DNA of 64,000 nucleotides. Source: Rhodanobacter denitrificans. GTDB taxonomy: Bacteria > Pseudomonadota > Gammaproteobacteria > Xanthomonadales > Rhodanobacteraceae. A model generated the notes under the pieces. It did no database searches. It was not told the DNA's origin and worked only from the letters and a program-made list of their open reading frames with translations. Shown here piece after piece: positions 52,480 through 61,201 of this stretch; position 1 is the stretch's first letter; each line of letters opens with the position of its first letter. The DNA is taken from positions 124,001 to 188,000 of the forward strand of contig QFPO01000003.1 in NCBI GenBank assembly GCA_003241385.1. Reading direction: 5' to 3'. Both the position numbers and the translations under genes were made by a program.

Positions 52480-53094
52480 TCAGCCGCACCGCACCAGGCC
52501 GCAGTAGAGCCCCTCGATCGCGAAGTCCTGGCCGGGCTCGACGAGGATCGGCGCATAGGCCGGGTTGCGCGGCAGCAGCCGGATGCGGCCGTGCGCGCGC
52601 TGCAGACGCTTGATCGTCATCTCCCCGTCCACGCGCGCGACGACGATCCGGCCGTCGCGCGCCTCGGCGCTGCGGTGCACGCCGACCAGGTCGCCGTCGA
52701 GGATGCCGTCCCCGATCATCGAATCGCCCTGGACGCGCAGCAGGTAGTCCGGCCGCAGCGCGAACAGCCGGCCGTCGAGCCACAGCTCCTGGTCGAGCGC
52801 GACGTCGGCGCCGATCGGCGCACCGGCCGCGACGCGGCCGAGCACCGGCAGCGCGATCAGGTCGGCGCGGCCGGCGGCCGGCAGGCGGATGCCGCGCTTC
52901 TGGTTCGGCGCCAGCTCGATCAGGCCGGCCTCGGCCAGCGCCTGCACGTGCTTGTAGGCGGCATTGCGCGAGGCGAAGCCGAACGCGGCGGCGATCTCGG
53001 CCAGGCTCGGCGGCTGGCCGGCCGCGATCCGCTGCCGGATGAAGTCGAGGATCCGGCTGCGCCGGGCGGAGGGGTCGGTCGTCATGGTGGTCAT
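52480..53094 (-). CDS. LexA-family SOS repressor of the mutagenesis cassette
   Basis: The 204-residue product is a LexA/S24 repressor: a winged-helix N-terminus (RSRILDFIRQRIAAGQPPSLAEIAAAFGFASRNAAYKHVQAL), cleavage site Ala90-Gly91 (VAAGAPIG), and catalytic Ser125 (QGDSMIGDG) and Lys162 (EMTIKRL). All self-cleavage residues are present. It heads the lexA-imuA-imuB-dnaE2-alkB operon, the LexA2-type cassette. A second LexA may exist elsewhere in the genome. A TGTACA core lies directly at its start. Confidence 0.93.
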   Translation of the reverse strand: MTTMTTDPSARRSRILDFIRQRIAAGQPPSLAEIAAAFGFASRNAAYKHVQALAEAGLIELAPNQKRGIRLPAAGRADLIALPVLGRVAAGAPIGADVALDQELWLDGRLFALRPDYLLRVQGDSMIGDGILDGDLVGVHRSAEARDGRIVVARVDGEMTIKRLQRAHGRIRLLPRNPAYAPILVEPGQDFAIEGLYCGLVRCG

Positions 53095-53102
53095 TTGTAC
53101 AC
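53095..53102. promoter_or_regulatory. Candidate LexA2-type half-site at the repressor start
   Basis: GTGTACAA directly precedes the ATG of the lexA-like gene, giving a TGTACA core and a GTAC-N4-G pattern similar to sites known for LexA2-type repressors of imuA-imuB-dnaE2 cassettes. Only half of that pattern matches cleanly. It would overlap the start codon, so an operator is tentative. Confidence 0.3.
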
Positions 53103-53159
53103 CCGGCGACGCCGAAAGACGAGTGCCGCGCGATCGGAGGCCTCATCGTCTCGACAATA

Positions 53160-53185
53160 GTTCAACAATCGTTGTATTGTTGAAC
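53160..53185. promoter_or_regulatory. Perfect palindromic ArsR operator
   Basis: GTTCAACAAT (53160-53169) and ATTGTTGAAC (53176-53185) form a perfect inverted repeat with a six-base spacer. It ends one base before the arsR ATG at 53187, so any transcript is likely leaderless or has a very short leader, and the repressor would sit across the start point. It is strongly AT-rich compared with the surroundings. Confidence 0.85.
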
Positions 53186-53186
53186 A

Positions 53187-53510
53187 ATGAACGAAGACCA
53201 GACCCTCGCCGCGCTGAGCGCACTGGCCCATCGGCAGCGCCTGCGCGTGTTCCGCGCCCTCGTCGTCGCCGGCCCGGCCGGCCTGCTGCCGAGCGTGCTG
53301 GCCGACCGGCTCGAGGTCGCGCGCAACACACTGTCGTTCCATCTCAAGACGCTGGCCCATGCCGGACTCGTCACGGTCGAGCAGCAGGGCCGCACGCTGG
53401 TCTACCGCGCCGAGTACGAGCGCATGAACGGCCTGATCGGCTATCTGACCGAGCACTGCTGCGAAGGCGGCACCTGCGAAATTTCCGCTTCCTCTCCCTG
53501 CGCGAGCTGA
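53187..53510 (+). CDS. arsR: ArsR-family arsenic-responsive repressor
   Basis: The 107-residue product has the ArsR winged helix (LAHRQRLRVFRALVVAGPAG, LADRLEVARNTLSFHLKTLAHAGLV). A C-terminal cysteine set, Cys91, Cys92, Cys97 and Cys105, resembles the As(III)-binding sites of ArsR proteins that use C-terminal pairs. It starts just after the palindromic operator and is followed four bases on by arsC, so it autoregulates the operon. It is divergent from the lexA-imu operon. Confidence 0.94.
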   Translation: MNEDQTLAALSALAHRQRLRVFRALVVAGPAGLLPSVLADRLEVARNTLSFHLKTLAHAGLVTVEQQGRTLVYRAEYERMNGLIGYLTEHCCEGGTCEISASSPCAS

Positions 53511-53514
53511 CACC

Positions 53515-54000
53515 ATGACCTACCACGTTCTGTTCATCTGCACCGGCAACTCGGCCCGCTCGATCCTCGCCGAAGCCTTGCTCAACGATCTCGGCAAGGG
53601 GCGCTTCAAGGCCTACTCGGCCGGCAGCTACCCCAAGGGCTTCGTGCACCCGCTGGCCCTGGCCACGATCGAGCGACTGCAGCTGCCGGCTGCCGACTAC
53701 CGCAGCAAATCCTGGGACGAGTTCGCGGCGCCCGGCGCGCCGCCGCTGGATTTCATCTTCACCGTCTGCGACAACGCCGCCGGCGAGGTCTGTCCGATCT
53801 GGCCCGGACAGCCGGTGACCGCGCACTGGGGCATACCCGATCCGGCCGCGGTCGAAGGCAGCGACGAGCAGCAGCGCAAGGCCTTCATCGATGCCGCCAT
53901 GACGCTGCGCCGGCGCATCGAGCTGTTCCTGTCGCTGCCGCTGGAGCGTCTGGACGCCCTGTCGCTGCAGCGCGAGCTGCGCGCGATCGGCGAGCGCTGA
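53515..54000 (+). CDS. arsC: Arsenate reductase (LMW phosphatase type)
   Basis: The 161-residue product has the CTGNSARS P-loop (Cys9) and the redox pair Cys85 and Cys93 in FTVCDNAAGEVCPIWPG. This matches the thioredoxin-coupled ArsC type that reduces arsenate to arsenite by a cascade of three cysteines. The pathway then exports the arsenite through Acr3. It is seven bases before acr3. Confidence 0.95.
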   Translation: MTYHVLFICTGNSARSILAEALLNDLGKGRFKAYSAGSYPKGFVHPLALATIERLQLPAADYRSKSWDEFAAPGAPPLDFIFTVCDNAAGEVCPIWPGQPVTAHWGIPDPAAVEGSDEQQRKAFIDAAMTLRRRIELFLSLPLERLDALSLQRELRAIGER

Positions 54001-54007
54001 GGTCGGC

Positions 54008-55084
54008 ATGGCCACCGACACGCCGACGGCATCGGGCATGGGCGTCTTCGAGCGCTATCTGAGCGTCTGGGTCGTGCTGTGCATCGTCGCCGGCATCGCG
54101 CTCGGCCAGCTGATGCCCGCACCGTTCCGGGCCATCGGCCGCTGGGAGATCGCCGAGGTCAACCTGCCGGTCGCCGTGCTGGTCTGGATCATGATCGTGC
54201 CGATGCTGCTGAAGGTCGACTTCGCCGCGCTCGGCCGGATGCGTCGCCATTGGCGCGGCATCGGCGTGACGATACTCGTCAACTGGGCGATCAAGCCGTT
54301 CTCGATGGCGCTGCTGGCCTGGCTGTTCGTCCGCCACGCGTTCGCCGGCTGGCTGCCGCCGGACCAGCTCGACGGCTACGTCGCCGGCCTGATCCTGCTC
54401 GCTGCCGCGCCGTGCACGGCGATGGTCTTCGTCTGGAGCCGCCTGACCGGCGGCGATCCGGACTTCACGCTGTCGCAGGTCGCGCTCAACGACACCGTCA
54501 TGGTGTTCGCGTTCGCTCCGATCGTCGGCGTGCTGCTCGGCGTGTCGTCGATCGTCGTGCCCTGGGACACGCTGGTGATCTCGGTCGCGCTGTACATCCT
54601 CGTCCCGGTCGTGGTCGCACAGATGTGGCGGCGCTCGCTGCTGCGCCGCGGACGCGACGCGCTGGAGCGCACGCTGGCGCGGCTCGGCCCCTGGTCGACC
54701 GCCGCGCTGCTGCTGACCCTGGTGCTGCTGTTCGCGTTCCAGGGCGAGGCGATCCTGCGCCAGCCGCTGGTGATCGCGCTGCTGGCGGTGCCGATCCTGA
54801 TCCAGGTCGTCGTCAACGCCGGCGTGGCCTACGCGCTCAACCGGCGCCTCGGCGAACCGCATGCGGTCGCCGGACCGTCCGCGCTGATCGGTGCCAGCAA
54901 TTTCTTCGAGCTGGCGGTCGCCACCGCGATCGGCCTGTTCGGCTTCGAGTCCGGCGCCGCGCTGGCCACGGTCGTCGGCGTGCTAGTCGAGGTGCCGCTG
55001 ATGCTGCTGGTGGTCCACGTCGTCAACCGCTCTCGCCCCTGGTACGAGCGCGGTGCCGCCCGGCGCCGGGTGGCATCGGCATGA
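54008..55084 (+). CDS. acr3: Arsenite efflux transporter of the ACR3 family
   Basis: The 358-residue product has ten hydrophobic segments and the ACR3 signatures: [22 protein letters not shown], the conserved Cys in [13 protein letters not shown], and the Glu in [14 protein letters not shown]3 exports arsenite using the proton motive force, unrelated in sequence to ArsB. The stop overlaps the arsH ATG (55081-55084). It may be called arsB in some annotations, but the family is ACR3. Confidence 0.95.
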   Translation: MATDTPTASGMGVFERYLSVWVVLCIVAGIALGQLMPAPFRAIGRWEIAEVNLPVAVLVWIMIVPMLLKVDFAALGRMRRHWRGIGVTILVNWAIKPFSMALLAWLFVRHAFAGWLPPDQLDGYVAGLILLAAAPCTAMVFVWSRLTGGDPDFTLSQVALNDTVMVFAFAPIVGVLLGVSSIVVPWDTLVISVALYILVPVVVAQMWRRSLLRRGRDALERTLARLGPWSTAALLLTLVLLFAFQGEAILRQPLVIALLAVPILIQVVVNAGVAYALNRRLGEPHAVAGPSALIGASNFFELAVATAIGLFGFESGAALATVVGVLVEVPLMLLVVHVVNRSRPWYERGAARRRVASA

Positions 55085-55833
55085 GCGGCATCGACGTCGA
55101 TTCGGGCTCGATGCAAGCGATCGAGGCGGCCGCCGATCTGCCGAACGTCGACCTCGCGCACTTCCAGAGACCCGCTCACGACGCACCGGCCATCCGCACC
55201 GCGCACGCGCCGCGTTTCCTGCTGCTGTACGGCTCGCTGCGCGCACGCTCCTACAGCCGGCTGCTGGTCGAGGAGGCCCGGCGCCTGCTGCATGCGATGG
55301 GCGGCCAGACCCGCCTGTTCGATCCGGCCGGACTGCCGCTGGTGGACGAGGCGAACGAGGACCACCCGAAAGTGCGCGAACTGCGCGCCTGCGTGCAGTG
55401 GTGCGAGGGCATGGTGTGGAGCTCGCCGGAACGCCACGGCGCGATGACCGGCCTGATGAAGACGCAGATCGACTGGATTCCGCTGTCGACCGGCTCGGTG
55501 CGGCCGACGCAGGGCAAGACCCTGGCCGTCATGCAGGTCTCGGGCGGCTCGCAGTCGTTCAATACCGTCAATCAGATGCGTCTGCTGGGGCGCTGGATGC
55601 GCCTGCTGACGATTCCGAACCAGTCCTCGGTCGCCAAGGCCTATCAGGAATTCGACGAGGCCGGACGCATGAAGCCCTCGGCGTACTACGACCGCGTCGT
55701 CGACGTCATCGAGGAGCTGGTCAAGTTCACGCTGCTGACCCGCGACGTGGCGCCTCATCTGGTCGACCGCTACAGCGAGCGCAAGGAAAACGCCGCGCGC
55801 ATGAGTCGCGCCGTCGATCCGGCATCGATGTAG
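55081..55833 (+). CDS. arsH: ArsH flavoprotein
   Basis: The 250-residue product has the ArsH/NADPH-FMN reductase pattern: [21 protein letters not shown] (FMN-binding loop), [23 protein letters not shown], and [32 protein letters not shown]. ArsH oxidises trivalent organoarsenicals. It completes the arsR-arsC-acr3-arsH operon and overlaps acr3. The stretch between here and the glycosylase gene is 86 bases. Confidence 0.94.
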   Translation: MSGIDVDSGSMQAIEAAADLPNVDLAHFQRPAHDAPAIRTAHAPRFLLLYGSLRARSYSRLLVEEARRLLHAMGGQTRLFDPAGLPLVDEANEDHPKVRELRACVQWCEGMVWSSPERHGAMTGLMKTQIDWIPLSTGSVRPTQGKTLAVMQVSGGSQSFNTVNQMRLLGRWMRLLTIPNQSSVAKAYQEFDEAGRMKPSAYYDRVVDVIEELVKFTLLTRDVAPHLVDRYSERKENAARMSRAVDPASM

Positions 55834-55919
55834 GAACGCCGACGGCACGGACGAGGTCGAGCCCACGCCGGGCCGGCGACTTCATCGAACGTCCATTCGT
55901 GCGCCGCTACGGTGGCGCC

Positions 55920-56567
55920 ATGGCCCGCCGCGCCGCCGCTGCTCCGCCTCCGCTCGCCAAACCGGTGCACGAGATCCCGGATGGCGGCCTGGCCGCGCTG
56001 CGCCGCCAAGCCCGCGACTGCCGGCGCTGTCCGCTGTGGCGCCATGCGACGCAGACCGTGTTCGGCGCCGGTCCCGGCGATGCCGCGCTGATGCTGATCG
56101 GCGAACAGCCCGGCGCGCAGGAAGACCGGCAGGGCCTGCCGTTCGTCGGACCGGCCGGTCAGCTGCTGCGCGAGGCCCTGGCCGAGGCCGGCCTCGACGC
56201 GGACCGGCTGTACCTGACCAACACGGTCAAGCATTTCAAATTCGAGCCGCGCGGCAAGGCGCGGCTGCACAAGCGCGCCAACGCGGCCGAGCAGACTGCC
56301 TGCCGGCCGTGGCTGGCCGCCGAGCTGCTGCGCGTGCGGCCGGCGCTCGTCGTCGCGCTCGGCGCGATGGCCGCGCAGACGCTGTTCGGCAATGCATTCC
56401 GGCTGACCGCCGAGCGCGGCCGCTGGCGCACGCTCGATGCGGGCACCCAGGCGCTGGCGACCTGGCATCCCTCGGCGATCCTGCGCATGCGTCCGCCGCA
56501 ACGCGACGCGGCACGCGCGCAGCTGGTGGCCGATCTCGCGCTGGCGGCCGATCGCCTCGAGCACTGA
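55920..56567 (+). CDS. UdgX-type uracil-DNA glycosylase
   Basis: The 215-residue product has the family-4-like fold with GEQPGAQED (motif A, residues 61-69), FVGPAG, NTVKHFKFEPRGKARLHKRANAAE and a terminal WHPSAIL motif. The insertion GKARLHK contains His117, equivalent to the covalent-trapping His of UdgX enzymes that cross-link to uracil-derived abasic sites. Cys34, Cys37 and Cys128 are candidate Fe-S ligands. It is adjacent to the ars operon, but its own promoter is likely. UdgX is often found with DNA-damage genes. Confidence 0.88.
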   Translation: MARRAAAAPPPLAKPVHEIPDGGLAALRRQARDCRRCPLWRHATQTVFGAGPGDAALMLIGEQPGAQEDRQGLPFVGPAGQLLREALAEAGLDADRLYLTNTVKHFKFEPRGKARLHKRANAAEQTACRPWLAAELLRVRPALVVALGAMAAQTLFGNAFRLTAERGRWRTLDAGTQALATWHPSAILRMRPPQRDAARAQLVADLALAADRLEH

Positions 56568-56763
56568 GCGATACGGGACCGCCGAGCGATCGCGTCGGCC
56601 CCGCCGCTACGGATTCACGCCAACGCGGCGCCGTGGCGACGAGCGCGCGATCGGACCGCGCCGCTGCGACCGCGGGCGGCGGCAGGACGAAGCGCCGCAT
56701 CGGCGCGGCGCTTCGTCACGACGGCGCGGCCGCACGGCATGCCGTGCGCGCCGCTCGCACCGG

Positions 56764-57720
56764 CTAAGGCTGAAACTGGCCGACGATCAGATCGTCGATG
56801 GTGGGCTGACCGGTGCCGACCAGATTGATTGTGATCTCGTCGATCGGCCGCGCGCTGTAGAAGCCGCGAAAGTCGTTCGATGAGCCGAACAACGCATAAC
56901 TCGTCACGCGCGTGCCGCTGCGCAGCGAGACGGTCATTCGGGCCTGCGACGTGAAGCCCCATGTCGTGGTCTTCCAGAACCGTCCGCCGACAGCGTGGAT
57001 CGGCGCGCCGGTCGATGTCAGCTTCACCGTGACCGGGCCCCAGCTGGTCTTGGCGGCCAATGCCTGAATCGGCTCTCGGAGCAGGATCGGCGCGATCAGC
57101 TGACCATCCCTGCCTAAGGGCGTGGCCGTATAGCCGTAGCCGCCGCCGCTGAAGTCCATGCGCTGCGGTGTGGCGCCGGGCGGGAACGTCTGAAAGGACT
57201 CCTCGTAATATTCGGGCTGGAGCCGTCCGCGAAACTCGGCTTCGTCGGTGAAGATCCTCGGGTCCAGATCGGCCAAGGTATATCGACCGCAGGTCGCATA
57301 GGGCAAATCGGGCTGGGCCGTCACGAACAGGTACAGCGGACCGCTCGGCATACCGCTCAGCAGCAGCTCGCCCGACCGGCCGGCAAACACGTCAGCCGCG
57401 GCATAAGGGGGCGGACTCTCGTCGCAGACGTTCGAGACGAGCGCCATCATGTCGAAGTCGACCGCCTCGAAACGCAGGCGATGTTCGGCCAGCAGGCTCG
57501 GGTCGAAGCGGTAGATCATCTTCCGGTGCTGACTGACGAATCCCCCAAAATTCCACGGCAAGTAGCCGCCCAGACAGGTATCACCGGTGGTCTCGCCGCC
57601 GCTCGAGAACGTGAGCGGTGAAGCACAGGTCTGCGCCTGCGTGGGGCCGACGCTCCAGGCGGCGGCCAGCAGCGCGGTCAGGGCGACGGTTGCGGTACGA
57701 CGTGGCATGCGAAGGTTCAT
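56764..57720 (-). CDS. Secreted protein of unknown function
   Basis: The 318-residue product starts at ATG 57720 (GAGG upstream) with a signal peptide (ATVALTALLAAAWSVGPTQAQ). It has a first beta-rich part with three cysteine-pair candidates (TCASPL, DTCLGGYLPWNFGGF, NVCDESPPPY) and a second region ending in ITINLVGTGQPTIDDLIVGQF, the strand pattern of secreted domains with a C-terminal beta edge (jelly-roll-like). No family is recognised. Surrounding spacers of about 200 bases have no other gene. Confidence 0.65.
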   Translation of the reverse strand: MNLRMPRRTATVALTALLAAAWSVGPTQAQTCASPLTFSSGGETTGDTCLGGYLPWNFGGFVSQHRKMIYRFDPSLLAEHRLRFEAVDFDMMALVSNVCDESPPPYAAADVFAGRSGELLLSGMPSGPLYLFVTAQPDLPYATCGRYTLADLDPRIFTDEAEFRGRLQPEYYEESFQTFPPGATPQRMDFSGGGYGYTATPLGRDGQLIAPILLREPIQALAAKTSWGPVTVKLTSTGAPIHAVGGRFWKTTTWGFTSQARMTVSLRSGTRVTSYALFGSSNDFRGFYSARPIDEITINLVGTGQPTIDDLIVGQFQP

Positions 57721-57967
57721 AACATCCTCTTTCGATGATTCCGGCTCCATGCCGGGGTCATTCGGGGATACGAGGATCGAGGTCGGCAACGGACATCGCC
57801 CGCTGCCATCCGGTCGCGCATGAAGGCGCCGACACTCGCCCGCCGCGACGGTGCGAGCTGAACGTCGCCGTGCCGGCTCAGGCACGGTTCGGGTGCCGCC
57901 GTTTCCACTCGTCCACACCGTCGCCGTCACCGTTCGGCGACGCCTGCAGCCCAGACGAGGAACCGCC

Positions 57968-59626
57968 ATGAGCCTGGCCTTGAAGTCCGGCAGCGGCATG
58001 GGGCGCGCGGCACAGGTCGCCCGCTTCCTGCTGGCCTACCGCCACCTGCTGACCGCCGACCCGACGGTCCCGACCGATCCGCGCGCGATGCCGGACCCGG
58101 AGGCCTTCGTGCGCGACATCCAGGCGCTGGGACCGGCCTTCGTCAAGATCGGCCAGGCGCTGTCGGTACGGCCCGATCTGCTGCCGGCGCCGTACGTGCG
58201 CGCACTCGAGCGCCTGCAGGACGCGACCGATCCGGTGCCGTTCGAGGCGGTGCGGACGGTCGTCGAGGCCGAGCTCGACGCGCGCCTGAGCGCGGTGTTT
58301 CCGGAGTTCGATCCGGAGCCGCTGGCCAGCGCATCGCTGGCTCAGGTCCATGCAGCGACGCTGCGCGACGGCCGCCAGGTCGTCGTCAAGGTACAGCGGC
58401 CCGGCATCGCCGAGGCGATCGCGGAGGATCTCGGCGCACTGCGTCGGCTGGCCGGTGCGGCCGATCGCTGGACCGACGAGGGCCGCCGCCTCCGCCTGTC
58501 GGACTGGATCGAGGAAATGGCCGAGACGCTGGCCGAGGAACTCGACTACCGGCTCGAAGCGGACAATCTGCGCACGTTCGGCGAGCGCCTGCGTGATCAG
58601 CCTTCACTGATCGTGCCCGCGCCACTGCCCGACCTCAGCACCGGCCGCGTGCTGACGATGGAGCGCATCCACGGCACCCGGATCAGCCAGGCGATCGGCC
58701 TGCGCCGGCTCGAGGAACCGCTCGACCGGCTCGCCGCCGATCTGGTCTGCGCCTATCTCGACCAGATCTTCGTCCACGGCCTGGTCCACGCCGATCCGCA
58801 TCCGGGCAATGTGATGTTCGCGCAGGGCCGGCTCGCGCTGATCGATCTGGGCATGGTCGCGCGGCTCGGCCCGCGCGCGCGGCTGGCGCTGTTCCAGCTG
58901 TTCTCGGCGGCGATCGACGGTGACGGCGACGAGGTCGCGCAACAGGCGATGCGCATGGGCGAGTGCCTGGACGACTTCGACGAGGCGGCTTGGCGGCGGC
59001 GCTGTGCACGGCTGATCGGCCGTTTCGCGACGCGCGCCGACGGCGAGGGACTCGGCGGCGGCACGCTGCTGATCGAGCTCACGCGCGTCGGCGTCGCCTG
59101 CGGCCTGCGTCCCGCGGCGGAGATCGCCCTGCTCGGCCGCACGCTGTTCGCGCTGGAGGGCGTGATCGGTCTGCTCGATCCGGCGCTGCCGTATCGCCGC
59201 GTCGTGCGCGATCACGTCCAGCACGTGCTGGCGAGCCAGGTCGAACACGCCTGCTCGCTGCGCGAGATGCGACGCCGGCTGACCGAGCTGTCCGAGCTGA
59301 GCCGCGACCTGCCGCGGCAGGCGCGCAGCGTGCTCGACCTGCTGGCCGCCAATCAGCTGCAGGTGCGCATCGGCGGTCTGGAGGAGTCCAGACTGCTCGA
59401 GAACCTGCAGAAGATCGCCAACCGGATCACCACCGGCCTGATCGCCGCGGCGCTGGTGATCGGCGCCGCCCTGGCGCTGCGTGTCGACGCCGGACCGCGG
59501 CTGTGGGGTTATCCGGCGCTCGCGCTGACGATGTTCATCGCGGCCTCGCTGCTGGCCGCCGCCGTGCTCGTCAGCGCGCTGGGATCGGACCGCGCATCGG
59601 ACCGTGCACGCAGGCGTACACGCTGA
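57968..59626 (+). CDS. ABC1/UbiB family kinase-like protein
   Basis: The 552-residue product has the UbiB family marks: FVKIGQALSVRPDLLP (KxGQ), LASASLAQVHAA (the Ala-rich loop), the VVKVQRPG Lys, and HADPHPGN and IDLGM (catalytic and DFG-equivalent). Two C-terminal transmembrane helices follow (ITTGLIAAALVIGAALAL, LTMFIAASLLAAAVLVSAL). UbiB supports ubiquinone biosynthesis or lipid transport. Residues are intact, but its neighbours are not ubi genes, so it may be a paralogue rather than the main UbiB. AGGA precedes ATG 57968. Confidence 0.88.
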   Translation: MSLALKSGSGMGRAAQVARFLLAYRHLLTADPTVPTDPRAMPDPEAFVRDIQALGPAFVKIGQALSVRPDLLPAPYVRALERLQDATDPVPFEAVRTVVEAELDARLSAVFPEFDPEPLASASLAQVHAATLRDGRQVVVKVQRPGIAEAIAEDLGALRRLAGAADRWTDEGRRLRLSDWIEEMAETLAEELDYRLEADNLRTFGERLRDQPSLIVPAPLPDLSTGRVLTMERIHGTRISQAIGLRRLEEPLDRLAADLVCAYLDQIFVHGLVHADPHPGNVMFAQGRLALIDLGMVARLGPRARLALFQLFSAAIDGDGDEVAQQAMRMGECLDDFDEAAWRRRCARLIGRFATRADGEGLGGGTLLIELTRVGVACGLRPAAEIALLGRTLFALEGVIGLLDPALPYRRVVRDHVQHVLASQVEHACSLREMRRRLTELSELSRDLPRQARSVLDLLAANQLQVRIGGLEESRLLENLQKIANRITTGLIAAALVIGAALALRVDAGPRLWGYPALALTMFIAASLLAAAVLVSALGSDRASDRARRRTR

Positions 59627-59704
59627 CGACCACGGCGCGTCGGCCGGGCCACTACGGCGCCGCATCGATCGGCGCGTCGCCGCCGGCACGCAGCGCGATG
59701 CGCG

Positions 59705-60112
59705 TCAATGCGGCTGCGCGACCGCCTGCAGAAACTCGTCGGTTGCCTCGCCGTCGGTCTGCGTCAGATTGCTCAGCGACACCATGCCGACCAGCCGCTT
59801 GTCGCGGTCGACGACCGGCAGGCGGCGCACGGCCAGTTCGGCCATGTTGCGTGCGACCGTAGCGGCGTCCTCGTCGTCGTAGCAGTACTTGATCTGTGTC
59901 GACATGAACTGCTCGACGCGACCGTCGGTCACGCCCTCGGCGACGGCGCGCACGACGATGTCGCGGTCGGTCAGCATGCCGACGAGCTTCTCGCCGTTGT
60001 GCACCGGAAGACTGCCGACGTCGCAGACACGCATCATCTGCGCCGCCTTGCGCAGATCGTCGGATGCGCCGATGACGTGGGTGTCGGGTGTCATGATGTC
60101 GCGGATCTTCAT
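59705..60112 (-). CDS. CBS-domain pair protein
   Basis: The 135-residue product consists of two CBS domains (residues about 8-65 and 75-125): DIMTPDTHVIGASDDLRKAAQMM, LVGMLTDRDIVVRAVAEG, then FMSTQIKYCYDDEDAATVARNM and LPVVDRDKRLVGMVSLSNL. Such small proteins bind adenine nucleotides and may sense energy charge. AGGAGCATTG precedes the ATG. It is convergent with the UbiB-like gene. Confidence 0.88.
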   Translation of the reverse strand: MKIRDIMTPDTHVIGASDDLRKAAQMMRVCDVGSLPVHNGEKLVGMLTDRDIVVRAVAEGVTDGRVEQFMSTQIKYCYDDEDAATVARNMAELAVRRLPVVDRDKRLVGMVSLSNLTQTDGEATDEFLQAVAQPH

Positions 60113-60190
60113 GGGTTCAATGCTCCTGTGCTGTGGCCGGCCACCTGTGCGCGCGAGGCCGGCACGATGGAAAGTCTCGGACGCGCGCGC

Positions 60191-60670
60191 TCAGTGCGAT
60201 GTGCCGGCGTGCCGCTCGCCGTACGTGGGATCCAGGATCATGATCTCATGCCCGGAGACGCGCACGGCGCCCCACTCCTCGGTGAAGCGCACCAGCATGT
60301 CGAGGTCGAGCAATTCGATCGCCGGCGCGCCGAACGGCGCTTCCTGCCATGCGCGCTCGACCTGCGCGTGATCGACCTCGAAACCGAGCCGGCGCAGCGC
60401 CTCGACCGTGCGTGCGTCGTAGCGGGCCGGATCGGACCTGTCGGTGTCGATGCGCAGCGTGAACGCGGTGCTCGCCTTCGGGCTCGGTGCTTCGGGCACC
60501 TTGGCCGGCACGAATGGGCTGATCGGATCGGAACAGTCGGTCGTCTCCTCGAGCGCCTGATCGAGATTGTCGGACTCGTGGCGCTTGCGCGTTGCGCGCT
60601 CGGCCGGCGTCTCGCGCGGACTCGCGTCGCCCTTAGCCGGCGGCGGATCCTTGCGATCGCGCGTGCTCAC
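60191..60670 (-). CDS. Hypothetical protein with disordered N-terminus
   Basis: The 159-residue product starts at GTG 60670, which overlaps the stop of the upstream gene (GTGA, 60667-60670). The first 60 residues are charged and disordered (KRHESDNLDQALEE). The rest (residues about 65-159) is a compact alpha/beta domain with TLRIDTDRSDPARYDARTVEALRRLGFEVDH and ELLDLDMLVRFTEEWGAV. I do not recognise it. The coupling and codon use support a real gene. Confidence 0.6.
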   Translation of the reverse strand: MSTRDRKDPPPAKGDASPRETPAERATRKRHESDNLDQALEETTDCSDPISPFVPAKVPEAPSPKASTAFTLRIDTDRSDPARYDARTVEALRRLGFEVDHAQVERAWQEAPFGAPAIELLDLDMLVRFTEEWGAVRVSGHEIMILDPTYGERHAGTSH

Positions 60671-60858
60671 GCTGGATTCCTCCGCGCCTGCCGCTTGCGC
60701 GACTCGTAATCGGGCTGGTGCTCGCCCACGGTCGCATTGGTCTGGCCGTTCTGGCCCTTCTTGACGCCGGTGCCGCGCGGCGACCGGGCCGCCGCCGGTT
60801 TGCCGCCACGCGGAACCGTCGAGCGCGGATCGGACGAGGGCTGGTGCTGACTGCGCAT
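60667..60858 (-). CDS. Small basic, low-complexity protein
   Basis: The 63-residue product is rich in Gly, Pro, Ser and Arg (VPRGGKPAAARSPRGTGVKKG, QPDYESRKRQARRNPA) and is probably disordered. GGAG lies nine bases before ATG 60858. It is translationally coupled to the 159-residue hypothetical protein. Such small basic proteins often bind nucleic acids or are stress-induced; no family is recognised. Confidence 0.5.
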   Translation of the reverse strand: MRSQHQPSSDPRSTVPRGGKPAAARSPRGTGVKKGQNGQTNATVGEHQPDYESRKRQARRNPA

Positions 60859-61201
60859 GATCGAACACTCCTGCTGCGGGAATCGGGAAATCCCATGGTG
60901 CGCGCGCCGGTCGTGCCCTGGGATGAATCGGCACATGCCGCATGTCACGCGTTCACGTCGGATATGGGCAGCGGCCACGCCGGACGATGCGGTTCGCGAT
61001 GCGCGCAGGTTCCTAAAGCGCCGCGGCGTGTCCGAACCGAGCTTGAACGCCGCGCACGGGAGCTCGGTCCGCGAAGCCCTCGGTTAAGTCGCGGGCGGCT
61101 CTACTGCCGACGCGCCGTACCACGACGCGGCGCGAGCGTCCCAGCGCTCCGCCGGCCCGATGTCGTTCCGCCGCGCGGCGGCGAGAAAGGAGTGCGTCCC
61201 G
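60859..61201. other. Divergent intergenic region, no gene seen
   Basis: These 343 bases separate divergently transcribed genes (60858 minus and 61202 plus) and should contain both promoters. I found no convincing gene or palindrome. GAAAGGAG near 61188 is the ribosome binding site for the DUF6766 gene. Confidence 0.45.
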
